Source of the DNA: Sarcina sp034439435
Lineage (GTDB): Bacteria > Bacillota > Clostridia > Clostridiales > Clostridiaceae
Direction of reading: 5' to 3'
DNA: 64,000 nucleotides
Assembly: GCF_034439435.1 (NCBI RefSeq)
Contig: NZ_JAPCKJ010000001.1
Span: 496,001-560,000, forward strand
Shown: piece by piece, positions 44,551-54,600 of the stretch
Position numbering within the stretch: the stretch's first letter is position 1
Layout of the letters: each line of letters opens with the position of its first letter
Position numbers and translations under genes: made by a program
Notes under the pieces: model-generated
Databases searched by the model: none
What the model was told of the DNA's origin: nothing
Seen by the model: only the letters and a program-made list of their open reading frames with translations

Positions 44551-44564
44551 TGAAAGCGATGTCC
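44551..44564. promoter_or_regulatory. cre-like CcpA site 1
   Basis: TGAAAGCGATGTCC matches the CcpA consensus TGWAANCGNTNWCA at all but the last position. It lies upstream of the candidate -35 of the nucleoside transporter operon. Confidence 0.5.
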
Positions 44565-44765
44565 TTCTATGATGTTTTTTTTATTTTAATATTTTGTTTT
44601 CACTTTATAATAATTAGACATATTTTCTTATTTTATCCAACTTACATTTTATGTATTTTATCCTTTTTTATCGATTTATGTATTTTTTTACCTTTATATC
44701 TTTTTGTTTATTAATATTTTATATACAACTTCTTTTTAATTTATTAATAATTATAAAATTACATA

Positions 44766-44779
44766 AGAAAGCGCTTTCA
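44766..44779. promoter_or_regulatory. cre-like CcpA site 2
   Basis: AGAAAGCGCTTTCA contains the perfect palindrome GAAAGCGCTTTC and matches the cre consensus except at the first base. It lies 215 bases upstream of site 1, far from any start codon, so it may act with site 1 by looping. Confidence 0.5.
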
Positions 44780-44925
44780 CATCTTTTCTATTTTTTTATA
44801 GTTTCACAGTTAGTTAACTTTAATCTATATACTAATGTATACTTTCAATTACTAATGTTTATTCTTAGTAATTATCACCTTATTTAATTTATTAATTTAA
44901 CAAAAAACTCTTCTTTAAATAAAAG

Positions 44926-45002
44926 ACTCTGCTTTAAATACTGTTGATTTTTAGCTAAGTCTAAAGAGCTAGCTAAAAATCAACATCCACTTAAAAGAGA
45001 AC
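44926..45002. repeat. Repeat family 1, complete copy
   Basis: A 77-bp palindromic element, the same length as the copy at 13913. The left arm ACTCTGCTTTAAATACTGTT continues GATTTTTAGCTA, and the right arm TAGCTAAAAATCAACATCC continues ACTTAAAAGAGAAC. No clear target-site duplication is seen, which suggests an older insertion. Confidence 0.65.
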
Positions 45003-45008
45003 AAAAAA

Positions 45009-45035
45009 AGATCATAGTAAAAATTACTATGATCT
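45009..45035 (-). terminator. Intrinsic terminator after the esterase-like gene
   Basis: AGATCATAGTAA pairs perfectly with TTACTATGATCT around AAA, just after the stop at 45046. Confidence 0.85.
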
Positions 45036-45045
45036 AAATAATAAA

Positions 45046-45867
45046 TTAACATCTATTAATAAAACTCATTATATCTCCAGTTTTTTTAGTTCCTAAGCCT
45101 ATAAACAAATTTTGCAAATCTGCATGATGATATCCCTCTAATTCTAAAAACTGTCCATTTCCTTTTAATTTGTTTACTTTTTCTACAAATCTTTTAGAAT
45201 TTTCAATGCTAACTATACAATCTTTAGAACCATGCACACATAATACTGGTATTTTAGGAGAATACTCTGTTACCAAATTTATTGGGTTAACCTCAAAAAT
45301 CTGTTCTTTATTGTGCAAATATCTTTTTATGTAGTGTTCATATTCTTTGGAATTGCATTGACTAAAATCTAATGTACCTCCTAAGGTTACGAATGAAGAT
45401 ATAATATTATTATCTATATTATATTTTTCTTTCATTTCCTCATTGTAAACTAGATTGGCAGCCAATTCAGCTCCTGAAGAGTATGCCATAACAACTACTC
45501 TATTTGGTTTGCTATTTTCTATATAATGTTTAAAGGCTGAAAATATGTTCTCTACTTGAACTGGGTACTTATGCTCTGGAGCTAATTCATAAGAAGGAAT
45601 TACTACACTAAATCCATATTTATAAAAAAACTTTCCTATAGCAGCGCATCCTTTAGGACTTCCTTCCCAAGGACCATAACTATTTACAAAAAATATAGTT
45701 GGCTTTCTTTTATCATATCCTTTATATACTCTGTAATAGTCTTTATTGTTATCTCCATACCTAAATTCCTTATATTCTATATTTCTATCTTTTAAAAAAT
45801 TATAGTTAAAAAATTTAAAAAATAATTTTCTTCTTAGTTTTTTCTCTTCTTTCTCATTCTCATACAT
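45046..45867 (-). CDS. Alpha/beta hydrolase (esterase-like)
   Basis: Protein of 273 residues. The nucleophile elbow reads VVMAYSSGAELAAN near residue 125 (Y-S-S-G, serine 2 the likely nucleophile). A later VHGSKDCIVS gives the catalytic aspartate and EGYHHADLQN the histidine. FVNSYGPWEGSPKG replaces the usual HGGG oxyanion motif of hormone-sensitive-lipase relatives. There is no signal peptide; the N-terminus is highly charged. AAGGAG precedes the ATG. The substrate is unknown. Confidence 0.75.
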   Translation of the reverse strand: MYENEKEEKKLRRKLFFKFFNYNFLKDRNIEYKEFRYGDNNKDYYRVYKGYDKRKPTIFFVNSYGPWEGSPKGCAAIGKFFYKYGFSVVIPSYELAPEHKYPVQVENIFSAFKHYIENSKPNRVVVMAYSSGAELAANLVYNEEMKEKYNIDNNIISSFVTLGGTLDFSQCNSKEYEHYIKRYLHNKEQIFEVNPINLVTEYSPKIPVLCVHGSKDCIVSIENSKRFVEKVNKLKGNGQFLELEGYHHADLQNLFIGLGTKKTGDIMSFINRC

Positions 45868-46011
45868 TTATATTCTCCTTAAATTTGAAAATTCCATCTA
45901 AACTCTCTCTTACAAATATACCTATAATTATTAACAATTTCAACACTTTATTTAATATTTATTAATATTTAACCAATTATTTTATATTGACTCTAAAAAC
46001 ATATAAGAAAA

Positions 46012-46038
46012 AAGGTATTTATTTCAAATAAATACCTT
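46012..46038 (-). terminator. Intrinsic terminator after the DegV gene
   Basis: AAGGTATTTATTT is followed after one or two bases by AAATAAATACCTT, forming a tight hairpin immediately after the stop at 46046. Confidence 0.75.
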
Positions 46039-46045
46039 AAAAAAA

Positions 46046-46900
46046 CTATTCAGCTATTTTTTCATATACTATGGCTACAAGACCTGGTCCAGTATTCATT
46101 CCAAATATTGGTCCTAAATGTCCGAAATTTAAGCTTTCCATATTTTCATAATTTTCTTCTTTTAAAACATTCATATAATTTAAGGCTTCCTCTTCAGCTC
46201 CACCTTCTAAAACCCATACATTACACTTATATTTTGATAATACTTCTTCTAAATAAGAAGTCATTTTCTTAAGAGCCTTTTTCTTTCCCCTAACCTTAGA
46301 GTGAGTGTATAAAACTCCCTCCTTATTTACAGATGCTATAGGCTTTATTTGAAGTATGCTTCCTAAAGAGCTTTCCATTTTTCCTATTCTTCCACCCTTT
46401 TGAAGATATTCTAGGGTATCAATAGTAAAATATCCGTGCATCCTTTCTCTTATCTTAGGTATTTCCTCTACTATTTTATCGAAACTTTTTCCATCCCTTA
46501 TCATATTTGATATCTTTAAGACAAGTTGCCCCTCTATAACTGTAAGAGCCTTACTATCATAAACAAAAGTCTCTAGTCCTTCAAAATCCTCACATAGAAG
46601 TCTTAAAGAATTAAATGTTCCTGATAATCCACTAGATATTGTAACTATTATGGCATGAGTATATCCTTTACTTACTAAATTATTTAATAAATCAGTTACT
46701 TCACTTAAATCTGGTAAAGAACTTGTAGGAATCTCCTCATGTAATCTATTATATATTTCTCTGGAACTTATCTCTAAAACATCCTTAAACTCTTTATTTC
46801 CATATCTAATTATAAATGGTGTCAAAAATATATTATTTTCTTTTAGCTCAGTTAAAGATAAATCTCCACCGGTATCAGTTATTAAAGCAATTTTCTCCAT
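46046..46900 (-). CDS. DegV family fatty-acid-binding protein
   Basis: Protein of 284 residues. It begins IALITDTGGDLS and continues LTPFIIRYGNKEFKD, SSLPDLSEV, IVTISSGLSGTFNS, DTLEYLQKGGRI and ends in FGMNTGPGLVAIVY, the classic DegV/FakB order. In Firmicutes these proteins hold a fatty acid for phosphorylation by the kinase FakA. No fakA is in the window. AAGGGAAA precedes the ATG. Confidence 0.9.
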   Translation of the reverse strand: MEKIALITDTGGDLSLTELKENNIFLTPFIIRYGNKEFKDVLEISSREIYNRLHEEIPTSSLPDLSEVTDLLNNLVSKGYTHAIIVTISSGLSGTFNSLRLLCEDFEGLETFVYDSKALTVIEGQLVLKISNMIRDGKSFDKIVEEIPKIRERMHGYFTIDTLEYLQKGGRIGKMESSLGSILQIKPIASVNKEGVLYTHSKVRGKKKALKKMTSYLEEVLSKYKCNVWVLEGGAEEEALNYMNVLKEENYENMESLNFGHLGPIFGMNTGPGLVAIVYEKIAE

Positions 46901-47149
46901 ATATCAAATTTCCCTTCTTATCTATATACTATAAAATTTAACTATATTTTATAAAACAATAGATAGCTTTTAATAGGTACTATGGATAAATTTATTAAGA
47001 CTTTAATATTATTTATACTTTATTAATAATATACTTTCTTTCAAAGCTAATAATATTTCTATATAACTCATGCCTCTCACCCTTTTTATTTTATTCTTTC
47101 ATAAATTAATACGAAGCTTAAAGTTTATTTCTTACAAAATTCAATAAAA

Positions 47150-47174
47150 AAAGAGAAGATTATCTCTTCTCTTT
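47150..47174 (-). terminator. Intrinsic terminator after the ECF T-component gene
   Basis: AAAGAGAAGA pairs with TCTTCTCTTT around a 5-base loop, directly before the stop at 47175. Confidence 0.7.
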
Positions 47175-48005
47175 CTATCTTATAAAAGGATTATAAAATC
47201 TACTTCCATTATTAAATGTACACCATAATGATAATGCAAATATTAATATAACAACAATAATAGCTATATAATCTCCCTTAGAAAATTTTCTTGTATTGTA
47301 CCAAGTTCTTTTTTTCTTCTTTCCAAAGGCTCTAAGTTCCATAGCCGTACTTATATTTTCTATTCTATCTAAACTTGAAAAAATAAGTGGCATCAAAATT
47401 GAAGACATATTTTTTATTCTTTTACCAAGTTTCTCTTTCTTAGACATATCTATTCCTCTAGCTTGCTGAGCAAATGATATATCATGATATTCTCTTTGAA
47501 TATCTGGTATATATCTTAAAGCTATTGATACTGAATATGCGATTTTATAACTAACACCTATTTTATTTAAAGATGCAGCAAACTCACTTGGATTAGTTGC
47601 AAGTATAAATAAAAGTGCCATAGGTATAACTGATAAATATTTTAATGTTACATTAAACTCATAAAATAATTGTTCCCATGTTAAAGTATATGGGCCAGCT
47701 ATATGGAATATATCATGTCTTGTTCCATATATATGGACACCTTCATAAGGTGAAAATACAAAAATAGCTAAATCATTTAAAAGTAAAAAGAATAGTATAA
47801 AGTAAACTATAAAAGCAACCTCTTTAAACTGTATTTTTGATACTTTAAATATAATTAAACTAAATATAAGCATACCTATTAATATTCTAGTATCATATGT
47901 AAGCATAGCGGCTAAAGTCCAAAGTGCAAAACAAATAAGCTTAGTTGCACCTGTAAGTTTATCAATAGGTGAGTCCTTTTTTATGTACGTAAGCATTGCA
48001 TCCAC
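47175..48005 (-). CDS. ecfT: ECF transporter transmembrane component (EcfT)
   Basis: Protein of 276 residues with five to six membrane segments. It contains the T-component coupling motifs YSVSIALRYIPDIQ and QQARGIDM, and later AMELRAFGKKKKRTWY. Its GTG overlaps the stop of the ATPase gene by one base (TAGTG), so translation is coupled; an ATG nine bases later is an alternative. It links the ATPase to one or more S components in the membrane. Confidence 0.88.
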   Translation of the reverse strand: MDAMLTYIKKDSPIDKLTGATKLICFALWTLAAMLTYDTRILIGMLIFSLIIFKVSKIQFKEVAFIVYFILFFLLLNDLAIFVFSPYEGVHIYGTRHDIFHIAGPYTLTWEQLFYEFNVTLKYLSVIPMALLFILATNPSEFAASLNKIGVSYKIAYSVSIALRYIPDIQREYHDISFAQQARGIDMSKKEKLGKRIKNMSSILMPLIFSSLDRIENISTAMELRAFGKKKKRTWYNTRKFSKGDYIAIIVVILIFALSLWCTFNNGSRFYNPFIR

Positions 48006-49711
48006 TAATTTCTTACCTCCCTATCAAAGTCAATAAATTTACAAACAAAATCCTTAGGATTTTCTAATTTAAATTTTAAGGCTAAATCATATAGTGATGT
48101 TTCTTTTAAGCTAGCCTTTTCTATGACTTCTTTATCTGTAAGTATTTCTGCTGACGTTGTATCAGCTATTTTTTCTCCATTAGAAATTACAATAGCTTTA
48201 TCTGTGTACTCAAGCATTAAGTGCATGTCATGAGTTATTAAAATTATTGTAACCCCTTTTTTATTAAGTTTTAGGAGGAACTCCATTATCTCATTATAAT
48301 GTCTATAGTCTTGTCCTGCTGTTGGTTCATCAAGTATTATAACCTTAGGATCTAAAACTAGTATTGAAGCTATAGTAACTCTTTTTTTCTGTCCAAAACT
48401 TAAGGCAGAAATTGGCCAATTTCTATATGGATATAATCCACATATCTTTAAAGTTTCAATTACTCTTTCCTTAACTTCCTCTTCACTTATTCCTCTAACT
48501 CTTAACCCTAGTGCAACCTCATCAAAAATCATTGTTTTAGAAATCATTTGATTTGGATTTTGAAGAACAACACCAATTTCTTCTCCTCTTTCTTTAATAG
48601 TTTTTCCATCTAAGCTTTTTCCTTCAAAGACTATATCTCCCTTTGATTGTTTAAAGAAACCACATATAAGCTTAGATATAGTTGATTTCCCTGCACCATT
48701 TTTACCAACTACACTTATTATTTCTCCTCTATTAACCTTAAAATTAATATCTTTTAATATATCTCTTTTCTTATCATAAGAAAAATGTACATTTCTAAAT
48801 TCTAATAATGTATCATTTTCCTTGCTCTTATCATTAGCTTTTAAACCTTTGTACCACTCTTTTAATTTTTCTCCGCCATCATCAAGCTTCAATTTATTTA
48901 TATGTTCAAGATTCATTTCTGAAGTTAATTCATACCCACTATATTTAAGAGCTGTTATGTATAGAGGTTCTCTTATTCCACACTCTTTTAATTTGTTAGA
49001 AGCCAAAATTTCATTAGGAGTTGTATCAGCAATAATTTCGCCTTCATTCATAAGTATTATTCTATCTACATCACAACTTAAAACTTCTTCTAATCTATGC
49101 TCTATTATTATAACTGTCTTATTTTCTTCTTTTTGTATTTTATCTATAAGTTCTATGGAAGCTTTACCTGCTGCTGGATCTAGACTAGCTAAAGGTTCAT
49201 CAAAAAGAAGTATGTCCACATCATCAACAATAGTTCCTGCTAAAGTAACTCTCTGTTTTTGTCCGCCTGAAAGACTATATGGAGCTACCTCTAATCTATT
49301 TTCTATATCAACTATCTTTGATACATCATTAACTTTTTTCTTCATTTCTTCCTGAGATATGCAGTTATTCTCTAATTTAAATGCTATATCCTCAGCTACT
49401 GTTAATCCTATAAACTGACTATCTGGATCTTGAAGAACTGTTCCAACCATCTTAGATATTTCAAAAACACTTAAATCTCTAGTCTCTTTTCCCATTATTT
49501 TAAGACTTCCTGAAATCTCAACATCACTTGAAAATGGTATTAATCCATTTATACAGTTAGCTAATGTACTTTTTCCTGATCCTGAAGGACCAGCAATAAG
49601 AACTTTTTCTCCTTCATATATAGTTAAATTTATATTATTTAAAGTTGGTTTTGATTGAACTGTATAATGAGCAGTAAAATCTTTAAACTCTATTATTGCT
49701 TTTCTTTCCAT
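48005..49711 (-). CDS. ECF transporter ATPase with two ABC domains
   Basis: Protein of 568 residues, a fusion of both ECF ATPases. Domain 1 has GPSGSGKST near residue 40, LSGGQKQRVTL and ILLFDEPLAS. Domain 2 has GKNGAGKST near residue 335, LSFGQKKRVTI and VIILDEPTAG. It drives import of a vitamin or related micronutrient. AAGGAG precedes the ATG. The S component (49831-50388) lies upstream, separated by a terminator, so module stoichiometry may be set by read-through. Confidence 0.9.
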   Translation of the reverse strand: MERKAIIEFKDFTAHYTVQSKPTLNNINLTIYEGEKVLIAGPSGSGKSTLANCINGLIPFSSDVEISGSLKIMGKETRDLSVFEISKMVGTVLQDPDSQFIGLTVAEDIAFKLENNCISQEEMKKKVNDVSKIVDIENRLEVAPYSLSGGQKQRVTLAGTIVDDVDILLFDEPLASLDPAAGKASIELIDKIQKEENKTVIIIEHRLEEVLSCDVDRIILMNEGEIIADTTPNEILASNKLKECGIREPLYITALKYSGYELTSEMNLEHINKLKLDDGGEKLKEWYKGLKANDKSKENDTLLEFRNVHFSYDKKRDILKDINFKVNRGEIISVVGKNGAGKSTISKLICGFFKQSKGDIVFEGKSLDGKTIKERGEEIGVVLQNPNQMISKTMIFDEVALGLRVRGISEEEVKERVIETLKICGLYPYRNWPISALSFGQKKRVTIASILVLDPKVIILDEPTAGQDYRHYNEIMEFLLKLNKKGVTIILITHDMHLMLEYTDKAIVISNGEKIADTTSAEILTDKEVIEKASLKETSLYDLALKFKLENPKDFVCKFIDFDREVRN

Positions 49712-49791
49712 ATCAATCTCCTTTATAAATAGTCCTTTAAAATAAGCTCATATTTTAAAATAGTACCTAATTAAATGGAACTCATAAAAAA

Positions 49792-49820
49792 GGTTGTCTG
49801 AAAATATATTTCCGACAACC
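49792..49820 (-). terminator. Terminator between ECF S component and ATPase genes
   Basis: GGTTGTC.G.AAATA and TATTT.C.GACAACC pair with minor mismatches, 10 bases after the S-component stop at 49831. Confidence 0.65.
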
Positions 49821-49830
49821 CTATGCATTT

Positions 49831-50388
49831 CTAATATTCTTTTATTAAGCTACCTTTTTGTATTCTTGTTTTAGCATAATTAGATATTAAAATAGTTCCT
49901 AAAACTCCAACAGTAACCATATTAGAAATTCCACCTATTGCCCCTTGTAGATAAACCTTATTTGCCGGTTCTGAATAAATTAATATATCTAAAGTTGGTG
50001 CCACTAAAAACCAAGCTACTGCATTTGCAGTTATTTGTATTAAATTAAATATAACTATTTGTTTTAACTTAAATACTCCTTGATTAATTTTTATAAATCT
50101 AGCTCCTAAACCAATTATTAAACCTACTATACCCGAAGCAAAAACCCAACTTATCCAAGGTGATCCAAAAAATACTATATCCTTTAAAGCATGTCCTATG
50201 AATCCTATTAAAAAACCTGCTAAAGGACCATATAATAATGCCATTAATGCTAAAAACGCATATGCAGTTTCTATATTTGTATTAGGAATTCCCGTAGGTA
50301 AAGAACCAAATCTACCTAATATCATAAAAACCGCTGAGCCAATCCCAATAGCTACGATTGTTTTAATTGATAGTTTGTTTTTTCTCAT
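49831..50388 (-). CDS. ECF transporter S component, UPF0397 family
   Basis: Protein of 185 residues with five to six membrane segments. FMILGRFGSLPTGIPNTNI near the start and GPLAGFLIGFIGHALKDIVF, GSPWISWVFASG match the UPF0397 group of substrate-binding ECF subunits. The substrate of this group is not certain to me; a water-soluble vitamin is likely. GGAGATG precedes the ATG. No riboswitch is recognisable in the short leader, so the usual clue to the substrate is missing. Confidence 0.85.
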   Translation of the reverse strand: MRKNKLSIKTIVAIGIGSAVFMILGRFGSLPTGIPNTNIETAYAFLALMALLYGPLAGFLIGFIGHALKDIVFFGSPWISWVFASGIVGLIIGLGARFIKINQGVFKLKQIVIFNLIQITANAVAWFLVAPTLDILIYSEPANKVYLQGAIGGISNMVTVGVLGTILISNYAKTRIQKGSLIKEY

Positions 50389-50618
50389 TGTTCATCTCCA
50401 TTTTAGAAAAATCTATCTTTAGATATTAAAAATTTTTGATTAAACTTTATTTAATCATTCTATTATAAACATAATTTCACATAGTTAACTATAAAGATTC
50501 TTAAAGTAATTGTCAACAACCTTAATTTCTACTTCTAAATATTAACAGTTTATTAATTGCCTTATTATGTAATAATATGTTAAATTCTATATATATTTTA
50601 AAAATTAGGGAGGACTTT

Positions 50619-51083
50619 ATGAAAAAATTATCATTACTATTACTTAGTCTAACTTTGACAACCAGTTTATTTATAGGTTGTGGTTCTAATAATACTGAGA
50701 AAAAAGATGCTAATAATTCCACTACATCACAAGAAAACTCAGAATCTCCAAGTGAGACACCAGCCGAGCCTATTGCAAAAGATATTTCTATAGAAGAATC
50801 TAAAAAACTTATAAATGATGGAGAAGTTACTTTAATATTAGATGTTAGAAACGAAGATGAATTCACAGAGGGTCATTTAAAAAATTCTATTCAAATACCA
50901 GTTGATGAGCTAAAAGAGAGTTTAGGCGATATAGAAAAATTTAAAGACGAATTAGTTTTAGTTTACTGTAAAAGCGGAAATAGAAGTGCTGATGCTATGG
51001 ATATATTAAAAGAAAATGGTTTTACTAATCTTGTTCACATGAAGGATGGAATATCTAAATGGGATGGAGATGTTGTAAAATAA
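50619..51083 (+). CDS. Rhodanese-like lipoprotein
   Basis: Protein of 154 residues. The signal peptide ends in a lipobox (LFIGCGS), followed by a serine/asparagine/glutamate linker and a rhodanese domain: LILDVRNEDEFTEGHLKNSI and the active-site loop VYCKSGNRSAD, with cysteine intact. Such domains carry sulfane sulfur or sense oxidants; anchored outside, its partner is unknown. The ATG at 50619 has AGGGAGG 6 bases upstream; the longer frame to 50577 has no site. It is the only rightward gene between 31.5 kb and 57.9 kb. Confidence 0.88.
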   Translation: MKKLSLLLLSLTLTTSLFIGCGSNNTEKKDANNSTTSQENSESPSETPAEPIAKDISIEESKKLINDGEVTLILDVRNEDEFTEGHLKNSIQIPVDELKESLGDIEKFKDELVLVYCKSGNRSADAMDILKENGFTNLVHMKDGISKWDGDVVK

Positions 51084-51093
51084 TCTTTCAAAT

Positions 51094-51131
51094 AATAAAG
51101 TGAAATACTTTTTGTAGTATTTCACTTTATT
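51094..51131. terminator. Bidirectional terminator between convergent genes
   Basis: AATAAAGTGAAATACT pairs perfectly with AGTATTTCACTTTATT around a 6-base loop. It reaches the last bases of the leftward gene that ends at 51130. Confidence 0.85.
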
Positions 51132-51453
51132 ATTTTTCATCACTTCTTCTTTTTATAACTTCATTAATATTTCTTTTTAGCTCATAGCTTCTAGCATCTT
51201 TTCTTAATTCCTTTAATTCATCGTAATCTAGCTCTTGAAATATCCTATTCATTCTCCAGAAAAAATCTAACTTCTTTTGTTCTAATAAATAATTTATATT
51301 ATTTATCTTTCTTAACTTTTCTACATTTTTTCTTTCCTCAATTTTTAATTCATTTTCAGTATATTTTTTTATAAATCTCAAAATACTTTCATGATAATCT
51401 CTATAAGCTACACTTTTCTCACATATATTTAGTATATTTAAAGTTCGTTTCAT
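51130..51453 (-). CDS. Small charged helical hypothetical protein
   Basis: Protein of 107 residues, not recognised. It is almost all helix by composition, rich in lysine, glutamate, arginine and asparagine (KYTENELKIEERKNVEKLRK), with a FFWRMNRIFQELDYDELKEL stretch. No membrane segment, signal peptide or metal motif is present. AAAGGAG precedes the ATG. It is transcribed alone, convergent with the rhodanese gene. Confidence 0.55.
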   Translation of the reverse strand: MKRTLNILNICEKSVAYRDYHESILRFIKKYTENELKIEERKNVEKLRKINNINYLLEQKKLDFFWRMNRIFQELDYDELKELRKDARSYELKRNINEVIKRRSDEK

Positions 51454-51551
51454 AACTTTCTCCTTTTAATCATTGCTTTACATAATTACAAACTCTTCTA
51501 TATTTAATTATATTACTCATAACTTTAATTGTTACTTTTATTTTTAATAAA

Positions 51552-51584
51552 AAAGACTACACATGTTTATTCTGTGCAGTCTTT
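51552..51584 (-). terminator. Intrinsic terminator after the large pullulanase gene
   Basis: AAAGACTACACATG pairs with CTGTGCAGTCTTT, with two mismatches, followed on the minus strand by a T run. It follows the stop at 51616. Confidence 0.7.
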
Positions 51585-51615
51585 CTTTTATTATTTATTG
51601 AACTTTAATTTTATT

Positions 51616-54600
51616 TTAAATAACTTCTTCATCATATAGCACCATAATAGAATGTGATTTTATTTTAGGAATTTCATAATCCTTAACCCGTTCTATGATT
51701 TCTTCATTTACAACCCCATTCTTAGCTATGATATTCCAGAAACCATTATCTGATTTTGGTATCGATGAATTAACATTATAATCATCAATGGTTGTTCCAT
51801 TATATATAACAACTATATTTTTCCAACTATCTCCATTAGCATTATTTTTAAAGTGAGCTATTATAACACCACTTGTATCATTTCCTTCATAAAAATAAAC
51901 ATCTAGATTTTTTCTTACCTCTTCAGGTTCCTTCATTCTAAAAGCACTATGCCCTTTCCTTAAACTTATTAAGTTTTTGTAATAATCAAAAACCTCAATA
52001 TATTTTTCTTTATCTTCCCAATTTAAAGCATTTATTTTATCTGAACTCTTATAACTATTATGATCTCCATCCTTTGTTCTTAAAAACTCTGCTCCTGCTT
52101 GAATAAAAGGTATTCCCTGAGAAGTAAAAATTATACCAGCTCCAAGCAAATCTTCTTTAACATAAAAATTATCTAATAAATTTTCCGTATATAAATCTCT
52201 ATAATGTCCTTTTTCTACACTATAGTTTTGACTTTTAACTATTTGATCCCATAATGTGTAGTTATCATGAGCTTCTAAATAATTTACGCTTTCCATAGGC
52301 TTATAAGTAATAGAATTTATAGAACCTTTTATTCCTTCTATTACTTGCCATGCTTTATTCTTGTTGTGTTGTTCTCCATTTATGAAACCATTTGACGGAT
52401 CATTATTACCTCTTAAGGCATTTCTAAACTCATCATTAAATATAGAAAATCCTAATCCCTTTTGACTTCCTCTATATGTACCATTAATTAAAGGTGAATT
52501 CCCACCTTTCCAAGGTTCTCCATAAATAAGTATTTTATCATCAACCTCTTTACTTCTTTTTACTATTTCTTTCATAGTATCTAAATCTATGAGTTCCATT
52601 AAGTCAAATCTTAAACCATCTATATGATAATTCTTAATCCAGTGAAGTATTGAATCCACAATAAACTTTCTAACCATTGGTTTTTCAGAAGCCATCTCAT
52701 TTCCGCATCCTGATCCATTGGTATATTTTCCCCAATTATCACTTCTAAAATAATAACCTGGCACAATATTATCCATATTTTTAGTTTCGTACATATGATT
52801 ATATACCATATCTAATACAACTCTTATTCCATTATCATGAAGCTTTTTAACCATCTCTCTAAATTCTCTTATTCTCACTGAAGGAGTATATGGATCTGTT
52901 GAATAACTTCCTTCTATTGCATTAAAATTCTTAGGATCGTATCCCCAATTTCTATTATTTTCATCATCAATTATTTCTTCATTAACAGAAGCAAAATCAA
53001 AAACTGGAAGCATATGAACATGAGTTATGCCTAACTCTTTTAAATGATCTAAACCAGTTTTAACTCTCACTCCACTTTCTCTATTAGTATATGAGGTTCC
53101 TTCTTGCACAACTCCCAAAAATTTCCCTCTAAACTTTTCAGAAACTCCAGAATTTTTATTTATGGTAAAATCTCTAACATGCATTTCATATAATATGGAA
53201 TCTTCTTTATTAATTAATTTAGGCTTATTATACTTATTCCATCCCTCTGGTACACATTCCTTATTAGTTAAATCAATTAAAACTCCTTTTTCTCCATTTA
53301 CACCTACAGCTACTGCGTATGGATCCACAGCATAAGTCTTTTTACTTATATGCTCACCACTAATACTTAGATCATTAAAGTATAACTTATATAAATAATA
53401 CTTTCCTTCATTTTCTTTCCTAGGGATTTCTATTAAGTGAGTACCATTTTCCTTTTCTCTATTCATTTCATATCTTCTTAAGGGCTCATGATTTAAATCT
53501 TTATAACTTTCATATATTAGCACCTCAACTCTTTTAGCTGTTGGAGCCCATAACCTTAAATTTAAATTCTCCTCACTAAACCTTATTCCCAAATCATTTC
53601 CTCCATAATAAAAATCATCTAAATAATCTCTTATGGTTACTTTACAACTTGAAAACATACTTGAAGCTCTTATTTCTAAAAGATCTGAAGGTTGTATATC
53701 ACTAGGTAGATTAGTTATTAAAAGTTCCTTTTCATTTTCTCTCACTATGGTTGATATTCCCTTAGCTTTTATTCCATTTATATATAAACCATATTTTATT
53801 CCTATTAAAGGTTTGTGAGAAAGATATGCTTTTATTGTATTTCTATGATCCATTAAAGCTAACTTTATTTTAGGTGTTGTTTCTTCTATAGCATCTTTTA
53901 GAGAAGTTAATATACTATTATTTTCATATATGCAAAATAAATTACTTTCTTCTTTGTTTAAGTCAAAAGTATATGTTTGTTCATCCCAGTCATTAACCCA
54001 ACCATATCCCCATGTTCTTTTTCTTATTATAAACTTTTCTTTATCTACAAAAGTACCTACACCTAAATCCGTTTTTATATTTAAATTAAGTTCTAAACCT
54101 GAACTATTTTCTCCAAATGTCCAAAGGTTCCAACTAAAGTTTCCTCCATAATATAAACCATCATCTTTTATAAACTGGACAAAAGTTCCTCTTTCTCCAC
54201 ACTCTACAACCTCTATTTCCTTATATGCAGTCATATCACTTGAAGTATCATAAGCTTTTATTAAAACTTTAGTACCACTTTTAATATCTCCATTAACCTT
54301 TAAATATCCATTCTCTAATTTTATCCCTTCTGGATTATTTTCTAATGACAATATTGCATCTTCAATGGTTATATTTCCATAAAACGAATTTTTAACTGCT
54401 ATTAATTCAATTGGATATTCCTTTGATACAAAATCTCTAGAGCTTTTTATTTCCAATGATTCTTTAAAAGGACACCAATAAAAAGAAAAATCCTTTTGTT
54501 TATCATTCCAATTATTTATATTTATTTCTTTACCATCTAAAGTTATTATTATATATCCATATTTGTATTCGCCTTTTTTTAAGCCATGAGGAAAAGTTAT

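Larger units (their letters stand above)
44401..45045. other. Regulatory intergenic region upstream of the nucleoside transporter
   Basis: About 640 bases. It holds the palindrome TTAACTTGGAAGTTAA (44453-44468), a promoter candidate (44508-44535), cre-like sites (44551-44564 and 44766-44779), a family 1 repeat (44926-45002) and the terminator of the esterase-like gene (45009-45035). A frame of 78 codons on the plus strand (44651-44887) is a low-complexity phenylalanine/leucine run and is not called. Confidence 0.6.

Noticed and set aside
44651..44887. Plus-strand frame of 78 codons in the intergenic region upstream of the nucleoside transporter
   Set aside because: Low-complexity phenylalanine/leucine/isoleucine sequence, no ribosome site, and it contains the cre-like site; an artefact of base composition.
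47009..47071. Twenty-codon frame on the minus strand (MSYIEILLALKESILLIKYK) with a GGGTGAGAGG upstream, resembling the start of small holin-like toxins
   Set aside because: It is too short and lacks the full membrane helix and antitoxin RNA region expected of such toxins; chance is likely in this AT-rich gap.
49712..50620. Vitamin riboswitch that might reveal the ECF substrate
   Set aside because: The leader before the S-component gene is short and AT-rich, with no TPP, FMN, cobalamin or preQ1-type core.
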